DNA of 64,000 nt. Source: Thiemannella venezuelensis (lineage in GTDB: Bacteria; Actinomycetota; Actinomycetes; Streptosporangiales; Streptosporangiaceae). The position numbers and the translations under genes are program-made. The notes under the pieces were generated by a model, which was given only the letters and a program-made list of their open reading frames with translations, was not told the DNA's origin and did not search any database. Location of the stretch: positions 62,001 through 126,000 of the forward strand of contig NZ_JACHJJ010000021.1 in NCBI RefSeq assembly GCF_014203605.1, given 5' to 3'. Shown here piece after piece: positions 33,196 to 40,058 of the stretch (positions within the stretch are counted from its first letter, which is position 1; each line of letters starts with the position of its first letter).

Positions 33196-33236
33196 TTGTT
33201 TCCCCTTTGTTTACACCCGTATGTGTGGGAAAACAA
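33196..33236 (-). promoter_or_regulatory. Candidate DeoR operator/promoter region of the PTS operon
   Basis: This A+T-rich stretch, unusual for the window, contains TTGTTTCCCC (33196-33205) facing GGGAAAACAA (33227-33236), an additional TTGTTT (33207-33212) and an inner ACAC/GTGT pair (33213-33226). DeoR-type repressors often bind such TTGTTT repeats. It is 27 bp upstream of the regulator start. Confidence 0.5.
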
Positions 33237-33250
33237 GATGTCCAGGACGG

Positions 33251-34495
33251 TCAGTTCGGAACGGCGGCCTCCCTCCTGAGCTGGGCGACCACCTCTGCGG
33301 CGGCGCGCGGCGCATGGCGGGAGCCGTCGCGCAGGCGGAGCGAGACCTGCCCGGCCGCCGCCTCCCTCGGCCCGATCACCGCCTGGTACGGCACCAGCCG
33401 GTTGCCGCGGATCCGGGCCCCCAGGGTGCCGCGCTCCGGCCCGGACGGCTCCGCCCGCAGCCCGGCCTCCTCGCACGAGCGCAAAAGGTCACCGGCCGCG
33501 GGGAGCTCGGCCTCGGAGACCGGCAGCACCACCACCTGGACGGGGGCGAGCCAGGCCGGGAACGCCCCGCCGTACACCTCGACCAGGTGGGCCGCCAGCC
33601 GCTCCAGACTCCCGACCATGCTGCGGTGCACCATCACCGGCCGGTGTGCGCGCTGGTCCGGGCCGGTGTACTCCAGCCCGAACCGGCCCGGCTGGAACAG
33701 GTCCACCTGCACGGTCGAGAGGGTCGACTCGCGCCCGGCCGGGTCGGTGACCTGCACGTCGATCTTCGGCCCGTAGAAGGCGCCCTCCCCGGCCGCCTCC
33801 TCGTACGGCAGGCCGCGCTCCTGCAGGGCGTCGCGCAGGATCGCCTCGGCGCGCTCCCACATGACCGGGTCGTCGATGTACTTGTCCCCGTCGCCCCGCA
33901 GCGAGAGCCGGTACCCGGAGGCGGCGACGCCCAGCGCCCGGTGGGCCCCCTCGATCATCGCCAGCGCCGCCGCCACCTCCCGGCCGGCGTCCTCGGCGGC
34001 GCAGAACACGTGGCCGTCGTTGAGATGGACGGCGCGGACCCGCGACAGCCCGCCCAGCACCCCCGACAGCTCGGCGCGGTGCATGCCTCCCAGCTCGGCC
34101 AGGCGCAGCGGCAGGTCCCGGTGGCTGCGCGGCCGGGAGCGGAAGATCATCGCGTGGTGCGGGCACAGGCTCGGCCGGAGCACGAACTCCTCGCCGCCGA
34201 CGGTCATCGGCGGGAACATGTCGTCGCGGTAGTGCTCCCAGTGCCCGGAGAGCTCGTACAGCTCGCGTTTGCCCATGACGGGGGAGTGCACGTGCCGGTA
34301 CCCGGCGCGCCGCTCGGCGCGGTGGACGTACTCCTCCACGGCGTGCCGTACGGCGGCGCCCGCGGGCAGCCAGAACGGCAGGCCCTTGCCGATGAGCGGG
34401 TCGGTGTCGAACAGGTCGAGCTCGCGGCCCAGGCGGCGGTGGTCGTGCCGGCTCTGCCGGTCGTGCTGCTCGTGCCGGCTCTGGTGGTCGTGCAT
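33251..34495 (-). CDS. thrS: Threonyl-tRNA synthetase, short form lacking editing domains
   Basis: 414 residues. It begins with a His-rich 18-residue tail and then directly enters the class II catalytic core (DHRRLGRELDLF), so the TGS and N2 editing domains of full-length ThrRS (about 640 residues) are missing. Motif 2 reads HRAELSGVLGGLSRVRAV. Zinc ligands equivalent to E. coli Cys334, His385 and His511 are all present (LCPHHAMIF, NDGHVFC, MVHRSMVGS). The anticodon-binding domain forms the last 100 residues. It is probably an active paralogue that could back up the main enzyme. GAGGAG lies 7 nt before the ATG. It is preceded by a Thr-rich leader peptide and hairpin. Confidence 0.92.
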   Translation of the reverse strand: MHDHQSRHEQHDRQSRHDHRRLGRELDLFDTDPLIGKGLPFWLPAGAAVRHAVEEYVHRAERRAGYRHVHSPVMGKRELYELSGHWEHYRDDMFPPMTVGGEEFVLRPSLCPHHAMIFRSRPRSHRDLPLRLAELGGMHRAELSGVLGGLSRVRAVHLNDGHVFCAAEDAGREVAAALAMIEGAHRALGVAASGYRLSLRGDGDKYIDDPVMWERAEAILRDALQERGLPYEEAAGEGAFYGPKIDVQVTDPAGRESTLSTVQVDLFQPGRFGLEYTGPDQRAHRPVMVHRSMVGSLERLAAHLVEVYGGAFPAWLAPVQVVVLPVSEAELPAAGDLLRSCEEAGLRAEPSGPERGTLGARIRGNRLVPYQAVIGPREAAAGQVSLRLRDGSRHAPRAAAEVVAQLRREAAVPN

Positions 34496-34535
34496 GGCGG
34501 TCTCCTCGCTTCGGGCGGAGGCGGGCGACCGACGG

Positions 34536-34565
34536 CGAAGCCCCGGGCGCTCGCCCGGGGCTTCG
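34536..34565 (-). terminator. Attenuator hairpin in the thrS leader
   Basis: On the minus-strand RNA a perfect 13-bp G+C-rich stem (34536-34548 with 34553-34565) with a GAGC loop lies between the leader peptide stop and the thrS start. No U-tract. An alternative 10-bp pairing with one bulge is possible between the end of the leader ORF (34592-34582) and the loop plus 3' arm (34551-34542), which would open the hairpin. Confidence 0.7.
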
Positions 34566-34579
34566 TTTCATGACAGGTG

Positions 34580-34630
34580 TCAGCGCGCCGGGACGGTCTC
34601 CGGCGTCGTCGTCAGATGGGCGCGCTTCAT
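34580..34630 (-). CDS. Threonine leader peptide (16 residues) for thrS attenuation
   Basis: The peptide MKRAHLTTTPETVPAR has three consecutive Thr codons (ACG ACG ACG) and a fourth (ACC) three codons later. Such a run just upstream of a hairpin and a threonyl-tRNA synthetase gene is the hallmark of ribosome-mediated attenuation. When Thr-tRNA is scarce the ribosome stalls in the run and the hairpin is avoided. An 8-bp complementarity (AGCGCGCC in codons 2-4 with GGCGCGCT in codons 15-17) provides the competing structure. No Shine-Dalgarno is present; the start is probably leaderless. Confidence 0.75.
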   Translation of the reverse strand: MKRAHLTTTPETVPAR

Positions 34631-34637
34631 GGCCGAA

Positions 34638-34643
34638 ACGGTA
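34638..34643 (-). promoter_or_regulatory. Probable -10 element of the thrS leader transcript
   Basis: TACCGT on the minus strand lies 7 nt before the ATG of the leader peptide, the spacing expected when transcription begins at the A of the start codon. No convincing -35 is seen. Confidence 0.4.
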
Positions 34644-34690
34644 GCCGACCGGCCGGGGGCGGCGCCAGCGCTTTCCCCGGCCGCGCCGTC

Positions 34691-36319
34691 TCAGGGGGCG
34701 CGCGACGCCGCGGCCTCCCAGGTGCGCAGGTAGGCCTCGGCCCCGGCGGCCATGTCCTGGACGAGTTCGTCGCCCGCGACCAGCCGCATGTCCTCGATCC
34801 AGTCGGGGACCAGGCCGTAGTGGGCGACCCCGTCGACGTTGACGTCCCACACCCGCTCGCCGGTGCGCTGCCGGTCGAGTGTGACCGCGCCGTCGAAGGA
34901 GGTGAACGGGTAGGTCACCGGGCCCGCCCCGCCGCCGGAGCGGACCGAGGGCAGCGAGCCCAGCCCGTTGGCGTCCAGGCCGTAGCCGTACCCGGGCCGC
35001 CCGAGCTCGCGGCGCAGCGGAAGGCTCTCCCGCCAGGTCGCGGCGAACCGCTCGGCCTGGTGGCCGTAGGCGGTGACCATCCCGCCCAGCCCGTAGATCC
35101 GGCGGAGGTGGCCCGGGTCGGTCCAGCTGTGCGAGGAGACCACCCCGGCGTACCCCTCGGCCTCCAGCAGGTCCAGGGTCCGGTCGGCGGCCCTGACGCT
35201 CATGTGGTCGATCTCGATGATCATCCCGCGCCGCATCATGCCCCGGACCATGTGCTCGCCCAGGCTCGTCAGCCCCCGGGTGTTGCAGTGCGGGGCGGGA
35301 GGATACAGCGGCAGCCCGCCGGGAGGGAGCAGCCGGGCGAGCTCGGGCGGGAGCGCCCCGGCCTTCTCGATCGTGTTGTCGTGTTCCGGCCCGGTGCAGG
35401 TCCTGGCGCTCCAGAACCTGCCGGTGGACAGGAGGTTGCCCAGGTTGACGATGACGCCCTGGGTGCCGGAGTCGAAGCGCACGCCGCACAGCGCGTTGTC
35501 GTACTTGTGGCAGACGAACATGCTGCGCACGCCGAGCGCGTGCATCTCGTCCAGTCCCCGGTCGATCTGGGCCCGCGTGCAGTGCGGGACGCCGAGGGTC
35601 TGCCGGCAGCCGAACGGCTCGGAGGTCTCCACGCCGAGGACCACCGCCAGCTTGCCCGCCGCGATCACCTGCCGGGCCTCGGCCGGGGACCGTACCACCC
35701 GGAACCATCCCTTGCCGGGGCCGCCGGAGCGGGCGTCGACGAAGTCCTGCATCTCGAAGGTGCGCCGCGCCTGGAGACGGAGCGAGTCCATCTCGTCGCA
35801 GGCGTTGCGCCGGAGCGGGTAGATCGCGCAGAGCTGCCGGTTGGCGACCAGGTGGTTGACCAGGACGCGCAGGCCGCCGCGCCAGGCCCGCTCGACCCAG
35901 CGGTGGTAGGTCTGCTGGTGGGTGAGCGAGTCGTTCGCCGGCCAGCTGCGGAAGGTCGGCCAGCCGACCGGGTCGTGGGTGCCGGCGGGGGAGCCGGTCC
36001 GGGTGAAGTTCTCGAACCAGGCGGCCTCGCCGTTGGGGAAGTGGTCGGGGCAGTCGGTCAGGGCGTGCTCGATGCCGTCGGGGTCGAACGGCTTGCCGCA
36101 CAGCAGCATGCCGCCGAACGCCTCGTAGGACATGAGGTGGGTGTGCCCGTCGACGAACCCGCGGACCGGGTCCGCGCTTCCCGGCGGCTCCCCGGTGGTG
36201 CCGACCTCCGACTCGGGAGGCGCGGGGGCGGCCGTGGCGGCGGTCCCCGCCAGGGTCAGGGCCGCGATGAGGGCGAGCGGGACGGCAAGGGACCTGGTGA
36301 GCCTGGTGATGACGGCCAT
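34691..36319 (-). CDS. Secreted membrane-dipeptidase-like (M19/amidohydrolase) protein
   Basis: 542 residues with a signal peptide (residues about 1-31, hydrophobic run VPLALIAALTLAGTAATA). Amidohydrolase-type metal motif VDGHTHLMS near residue 58, VVLGVETSEPFG, IEIDHMSVRAADRTLDLLEAEGY and VVSSHSW correspond to the metal sites of M19 peptidases. Several cysteines suggest disulfides. It probably cleaves a dipeptide or amide outside the cell. The start at 36319 is preferred (AGAGGTG 4 nt upstream). Divergent from the flavoprotein gene. Confidence 0.8.
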   Translation of the reverse strand: MAVITRLTRSLAVPLALIAALTLAGTAATAAPAPPESEVGTTGEPPGSADPVRGFVDGHTHLMSYEAFGGMLLCGKPFDPDGIEHALTDCPDHFPNGEAAWFENFTRTGSPAGTHDPVGWPTFRSWPANDSLTHQQTYHRWVERAWRGGLRVLVNHLVANRQLCAIYPLRRNACDEMDSLRLQARRTFEMQDFVDARSGGPGKGWFRVVRSPAEARQVIAAGKLAVVLGVETSEPFGCRQTLGVPHCTRAQIDRGLDEMHALGVRSMFVCHKYDNALCGVRFDSGTQGVIVNLGNLLSTGRFWSARTCTGPEHDNTIEKAGALPPELARLLPPGGLPLYPPAPHCNTRGLTSLGEHMVRGMMRRGMIIEIDHMSVRAADRTLDLLEAEGYAGVVSSHSWTDPGHLRRIYGLGGMVTAYGHQAERFAATWRESLPLRRELGRPGYGYGLDANGLGSLPSVRSGGGAGPVTYPFTSFDGAVTLDRQRTGERVWDVNVDGVAHYGLVPDWIEDMRLVAGDELVQDMAAGAEAYLRTWEAAASRAP

Positions 36320-36391
36320 GGGCACCTCTGGGCGCACGGGGGGACAGGTGCCTCATGATCCGCCCTGTCAAATGACGAGTCAAGAGAAATG

Positions 36392-36404
36392 TGAGCTTGG
36401 CTCA
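36392..36404. promoter_or_regulatory. Small palindrome in a divergent promoter region
   Basis: TGAGC-TTG-GCTCA, 5-bp arms, in the A-rich part of the 124-bp gap between the M19-like gene and the flavoprotein gene. Possible operator; weak evidence. Confidence 0.25.
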
Positions 36405-36443
36405 AAAGGTGACGGTCGTCCGCGGGCGGGCAGGGAGACCGGC

Positions 36444-37370
36444 ATGCAGCACTATGACGTCGCGATCGTCGGCGGCGGCCCGGCCGGGCTGACGGCGGCG
36501 ATGACGCTCAGCCGATCCCTGCGCCGCGTGGTGGTGCTGGAGGCGCCGGGACCGCCGCGCAACGACGCCTCCCACGGGATGCACGGCATCGTCGGCCTGG
36601 ACGGCGTGAGCCCCGCCGAGTACCGCCGCCGCGCCTGGGCCGACCTGGCAGGGTACGGCATGGCCGAGCTGCGCGAGACCGAGGTCGCCGATGTGGTTCC
36701 CGCGGCGGGCGGGTTCGACGTGGTCGCCGGGGACGGGGCCCGGGTCTGGGCCCGCCGGGTGCTGCTCGCCCCCGGCATGATCGACGTCCACCCGGAGGTG
36801 GAGGGGTTCGCCGAGTGCTGGGGCAGGACGGTCATCCACTGCCCGTTCTGCATGGGCTGGGAGAACCGCGACCGGGCCTGGGGGGTGGTCACCTCCGACC
36901 TGGAGTTCGCCCGGACGGCCGCCGCCGGGTTCGCCGCCTGGAGCGACAACGTGGTCGTCTTCGCCGACGGGCCGATGCCGGCGGGGGAGCACGGCATGGA
37001 GGTGGTCGAGGGGAGGATCCGCAGGCTGCACCATGCCGACGGGGACCTGCGCGCGGTCGAGCTGGAGGACGGCAGGGCCGTCGTCCGGCAGACCCTGCTC
37101 TGGCAGCCCGGCCAGCGGCCCGTCCCCCTGGTCGCCGGCCTCGTGGAGAGGCTGGGCCTGACCGTGCGCGAGGACTGCTACGTCAAGGTCGACGGGTGCT
37201 GCCGCACCAGCGTGCCGGGCCTCTACGCCGCGGGCGACCTCGTCATGGAGGAGCAGAGCGCGGCCGAGGCGGCCGCCTCCGGGTCCACCGCCGCGTTCCA
37301 GATCATCGAGGACACGGCGCGGCCGACCGCGCCGGCGGGCGGCATCGGGGACTCGCCTCCGGGAGGGTGA
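36444..37370 (+). CDS. Thioredoxin-reductase-like FAD/NAD(P) oxidoreductase
   Basis: 308 residues. FAD site VAIVGGGPAGLTAAMTL at the N-terminus, redox-active pair CPFC in IHCPFCMGWE and the second FAD motif GLYAAGDLVMEEQSAAEAAASG. The NAD(P)-binding half is short and its usual GxGxxA is weak (WGVVTSDLEFARTAA). The arrangement resembles GliT/HlmI-type dithiol oxidases and related actinobacterial flavoproteins more than true TrxB. There is no thioredoxin gene beside it. GGGAG lies 7 nt before the ATG. Confidence 0.88.
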   Translation: MQHYDVAIVGGGPAGLTAAMTLSRSLRRVVVLEAPGPPRNDASHGMHGIVGLDGVSPAEYRRRAWADLAGYGMAELRETEVADVVPAAGGFDVVAGDGARVWARRVLLAPGMIDVHPEVEGFAECWGRTVIHCPFCMGWENRDRAWGVVTSDLEFARTAAAGFAAWSDNVVVFADGPMPAGEHGMEVVEGRIRRLHHADGDLRAVELEDGRAVVRQTLLWQPGQRPVPLVAGLVERLGLTVREDCYVKVDGCCRTSVPGLYAAGDLVMEEQSAAEAAASGSTAAFQIIEDTARPTAPAGGIGDSPPGG

Positions 37371-37384
37371 CCGCGCCGCGGGCT

Positions 37385-37422
37385 CCGCCGCCCGCTGCTC
37401 CTGGCGGTGCGGCGGGCGGCGG
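37385..37422. terminator. Hairpin between convergent genes
   Basis: 11-bp perfect stem (37385-37395 with 37412-37422) and a 16-nt loop, between the flavoprotein and DUF5302 genes. Confidence 0.5.
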
Positions 37423-37426
37423 TCCC

Positions 37427-37630
37427 TCAGCCGCTCTTGCGCCGGAAGGAGCGCTTGCCGCCGACGGGGCCGTGGGCGCCGTGGATCTTCGAGGCGCCCT
37501 TCCCCCGGCCGCCGGCGTTCGCCTCCGTCTGGGCGAGCTTCTTGCGCTCCAGGGCCTCGCGGAACTTGCGCTTCAACTCGTCCTCGGAAGAGCTCTCGGG
37601 GCTCTCGGGCTCCGGCGTGACGTCAGACAT
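37427..37630 (-). CDS. DUF5302 family small protein
   Basis: 67 residues, hydrophilic. A Glu/Ser-rich start, the family helix [16 protein letters not shown] and the conserved end [14 protein letters not shown] identify the family. It is widespread in actinobacteria and no function is known to me. AGGAGG lies 5 nt before the start. Confidence 0.88.
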   Translation of the reverse strand: MSDVTPEPESPESSSEDELKRKFREALERKKLAQTEANAGGRGKGASKIHGAHGPVGGKRSFRRKSG

Positions 37631-37726
37631 GCGGACCTCCTGATCTGGACGGGTGGTGCGACTCCGGCCAACCGGATCATCATCCTCTCATGTCCGAAAT
37701 CAGGTTCCGGACGGCGGGAGGGCGGA

Positions 37727-37909
37727 TCAGTGGAGGCCGAGGGACATCAGGAAGAGCAGCCCCGCGATGTGGCCGATGACGACGAACACGATGATGAAGA
37801 CGAAGACGAACTTCGCGGGTCCGTGCTCGAAGTGCTTGCCCTCCTTCAGCGGAGGGCGCTGGGCCTGCCGTTCGGCGATCCGCTCCTCGATGGACTTGCC
37901 GTGAAACAT
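37727..37909 (-). CDS. Small single-helix membrane protein
   Basis: 60 residues. A charged cytoplasmic part (MFHGKSIEERIAERQAQR) is followed by one membrane helix (residues about 33-57, FVFVFIIVFVVIGHIAGLLFL). GAGGAG precedes the ATG by 5 nt. A TATGAT -10-like sequence lies on the minus strand at 37970-37965. Function unknown. Confidence 0.75.
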   Translation of the reverse strand: MFHGKSIEERIAERQAQRPPLKEGKHFEHGPAKFVFVFIIVFVVIGHIAGLLFLMSLGLH

Positions 37910-38291
37910 GGAGCTCCTCGAGCCGGTCAGGCGTGTGGGGACACGGGTGGTTCTGCGCCCTATTATCATATCTCCCCACCCGCCTGGAAGCCTCGCGGCG
38001 TCCAGGCCCCGGCCGCACGGAGCCCGCGGATTGCCCGTGCCCGATCCGGGTACGTTCTCCCGCGTTTCACGGAGACGCCGCCCGCACCCGGCGGCACGGA
38101 GCGGAGGCGCGGACGCCCCCGGCCGCGGCCGGCGTCCGCGAGGAGGGGACCTGCGGCGCGGGGCGGGGCATCCACCGCCTACGATCGTGGTGCGTCCGCG
38201 CGCGGACCCCGCCGAACCGCAGAGTCCTCGCCGGGAGCCGCCGCGAACGGCGCGGACAGCTGACCCATATTGAGAGGAACAGGGAGACGTC
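37910..38291. other. 382-bp region between divergent small membrane protein genes
   Basis: No convincing gene. The left part holds an A+T-rich TATGATAATA (minus strand, 37970-37961) that fits a promoter for the 60-residue membrane protein. The rest is G+C-rich and I see no conserved structure apart from AGGGAGA before the rightward gene. Confidence 0.5.
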
Positions 38292-38528
38292 ATGGCTGGA
38301 AGTCACGCAGGAAGCCCCAAGTCCTGGCTCGCGGTGATCGTCATCCTGGCGGGGTTCACGGTGGGCGGCGTGGCGCTGTGCCTCGGCCCCAACTGGCCGC
38401 TGGTCTGGGCTGGCGCGGGCATCGTCGCGGTCGGAGGGGTGATCGCCCTGCTGGTCGACATCTTCTCCGATGTGATCGTGGACGCGCCGCGCGTGCTGGG
38501 GGCCGAGAAGGTCCAGCGCAAGGGCTGA
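38292..38528 (+). CDS. HGxxPAAW-type small membrane protein
   Basis: 78 residues, two membrane helices (residues about 12-30 and 38-58). The start SHAGSPKSWLAVIVILAGF matches the HGNSPAAW motif of a small actinobacterial membrane family, in a divergent form. GGGAG precedes the start. Function unknown. Confidence 0.7.
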   Translation: MAGSHAGSPKSWLAVIVILAGFTVGGVALCLGPNWPLVWAGAGIVAVGGVIALLVDIFSDVIVDAPRVLGAEKVQRKG

Positions 38529-38564
38529 GCGCCGCCCCCGGGCCGGAAGCCGGGGACGCCGGGG

Positions 38565-38909
38565 TCAGGCCTCCCCCAGGGCCTCCTCCACCGTGGGGGA
38601 GACCTCGAAGGAGGGGCGGAGGCCGGTGATGGCCAGAATCCGCTCCAGGGTGCCGTGCACGCCGGTGAGGACCAGCCGCGTGCCCAGGGCACGGCTCCGC
38701 TGGAGACTCCAGATCAGCTCCGCGACCCCGGCGGAGTCGCAGAAGGTGAGCGCGGCGAGGTCGATGACGACCGTCGCCGGCGTCCCGGCCTCCCAGACCC
38801 TGGTCATCTCGCTGCGGAAGACGGGGGCATGGCCGTAGTCGAGCTCGCCGCTGGCGTGGACGACGAGCGTCGTGCCGTACACGTCGGATGAGACGGTGAA
38901 AAAGGGCAT
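38565..38909 (-). CDS. STAS-domain anti-sigma factor antagonist
   Basis: 114 residues, one STAS domain. The phosphorylatable Ser lies in LAALTFCDSAGVAELIW, and the start VVHASGELDYGHAPVFRSEM is typical for SpoIIAA/RsbV-like proteins. The unphosphorylated form binds an anti-sigma factor and frees a sigma factor. No anti-sigma kinase is encoded nearby. Confidence 0.9.
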   Translation of the reverse strand: MPFFTVSSDVYGTTLVVHASGELDYGHAPVFRSEMTRVWEAGTPATVVIDLAALTFCDSAGVAELIWSLQRSRALGTRLVLTGVHGTLERILAITGLRPSFEVSPTVEEALGEA

Positions 38910-39010
38910 CCCATACTCCTCCGCCCGCGGGTGGCAGGGCGGGCTGCCTCTGTCCTACCAGGTCTGCCGGGCGGTCGACGCCCCGGGGCCGAAGCGATCG
39001 CGCACGGCGG

Positions 39011-39054
39011 CCGTCCCGCCCCTACGGCATGCCCGTCCCGCCCGTACGGCATGC
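39011..39054. repeat. Two tandem copies of a 22-bp unit
   Basis: 39011-39032 and 39033-39054 differ at one base. Each contains TACGGCATGC. It lies in the 193-bp gap between the STAS gene and the serine hydrolase gene. Not enough symmetry or context to call an operator. Confidence 0.85.
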
Positions 39055-39102
39055 GCCGGTTCGGACACCTTCCCGGGACCGGGACCGGGGCCGGGAGCCT
39101 TC

Positions 39103-40014
39103 TCAGGAGGCCACGCTGCGGTAGAGCTCCCCGGCGAGCCGGGTCGTCCGCTCGGTGGAGCGCTGCCAGCCGGTCCCCGCGGGATGGGCGGTGAGCAGGA
39201 CCAGGATCCACCGCTCCCGGGGGCCGACCAGGCCGGTGGTGTGCAGCACCGGGCGGCCCAGGTCGGGGACGGGCCCGCCCGCCGCGGAGGCCGCGGGACC
39301 CGCCGCGGGGACGACCGCCGGGTCCACCGCCGGGCCCGGGGCGGAGGCGGCGGGGACCGGCCGGGCGGAGGCCGTACGGACGCAGCGGACCGGGGGTGTG
39401 GAGCCGTACCCGGACCAGCCCTGTTTGACCGCCCACGGGCCGGGGACCGCGCGCGGGATCCCGAAGAACTGGTCGAAGCCGTCCGAGCCGCACCGCCCGG
39501 CCCGGCGCAGGTGGCCGAGGATGAGCCCGCTCACCCCCGGGTCCGCGCGGTCGACCAGGTAGCGGTAGGCCCGCGTGACGTCCAGCGCGCTGAACGAGGT
39601 GTAACCCCAGAAGCCGGGCTTGTCGGCGGGCGGGGGAGCCGTGTCGGTCAGGCCCAGCCTCCGCGCCGTCCGGGTGATGATCCTCCCCTGGCCGCCCCGG
39701 TTCCAGAACGTGCTCGCGGCGTCGTCGTCGCTGACCCGCAGCATGATCTTGAGTAGGGCGCGGTCGCGCTCGGACGGGGCCGGGTGCGACTCCAGGTAGT
39801 CGATCGCGATCAGGATCTTCACCACGGAGGCGGACCGGAACCTCCGGTGCGCGGAGCGGTGCGCGACGATCCTGCCCGTCTGCCGGTCGAAGACCACGTA
39901 TCCGGCGGCCGTCCCGGGCGGGACCCGCGGCTTGCCGGGGGCGGCCGCGGCGGCGGGCACCGGGGCGGCGGTCAGGGCGAGGACGGCGGCGGCCGGGACG
40001 GCGAGGAATCGCAT
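39103..40014 (-). CDS. Secreted beta-lactamase-fold serine hydrolase
   Basis: 303 residues with a signal peptide (residues about 1-26). The class A-like SxxK motif is SASVVKI, an SDN-like SDDDAAS follows, and a KxG motif appears in WAVKQGW. These match the penicillin-binding/beta-lactamase fold. An Ala/Pro/Gly-rich insertion lies before the last strand. Enzymatic role is uncertain: a lactamase, a transpeptidase-like enzyme or an inactive relative. A GTG directly before the ATG (40017) is an alternative start. Confidence 0.8.
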   Translation of the reverse strand: MRFLAVPAAAVLALTAAPVPAAAAAPGKPRVPPGTAAGYVVFDRQTGRIVAHRSAHRRFRSASVVKILIAIDYLESHPAPSERDRALLKIMLRVSDDDAASTFWNRGGQGRIITRTARRLGLTDTAPPPADKPGFWGYTSFSALDVTRAYRYLVDRADPGVSGLILGHLRRAGRCGSDGFDQFFGIPRAVPGPWAVKQGWSGYGSTPPVRCVRTASARPVPAASAPGPAVDPAVVPAAGPAASAAGGPVPDLGRPVLHTTGLVGPRERWILVLLTAHPAGTGWQRSTERTTRLAGELYRSVAS

Positions 40015-40058
40015 CACCCGCCCATGCCTACCAGATCCGCCGCACCGGGGGCAGGGCG

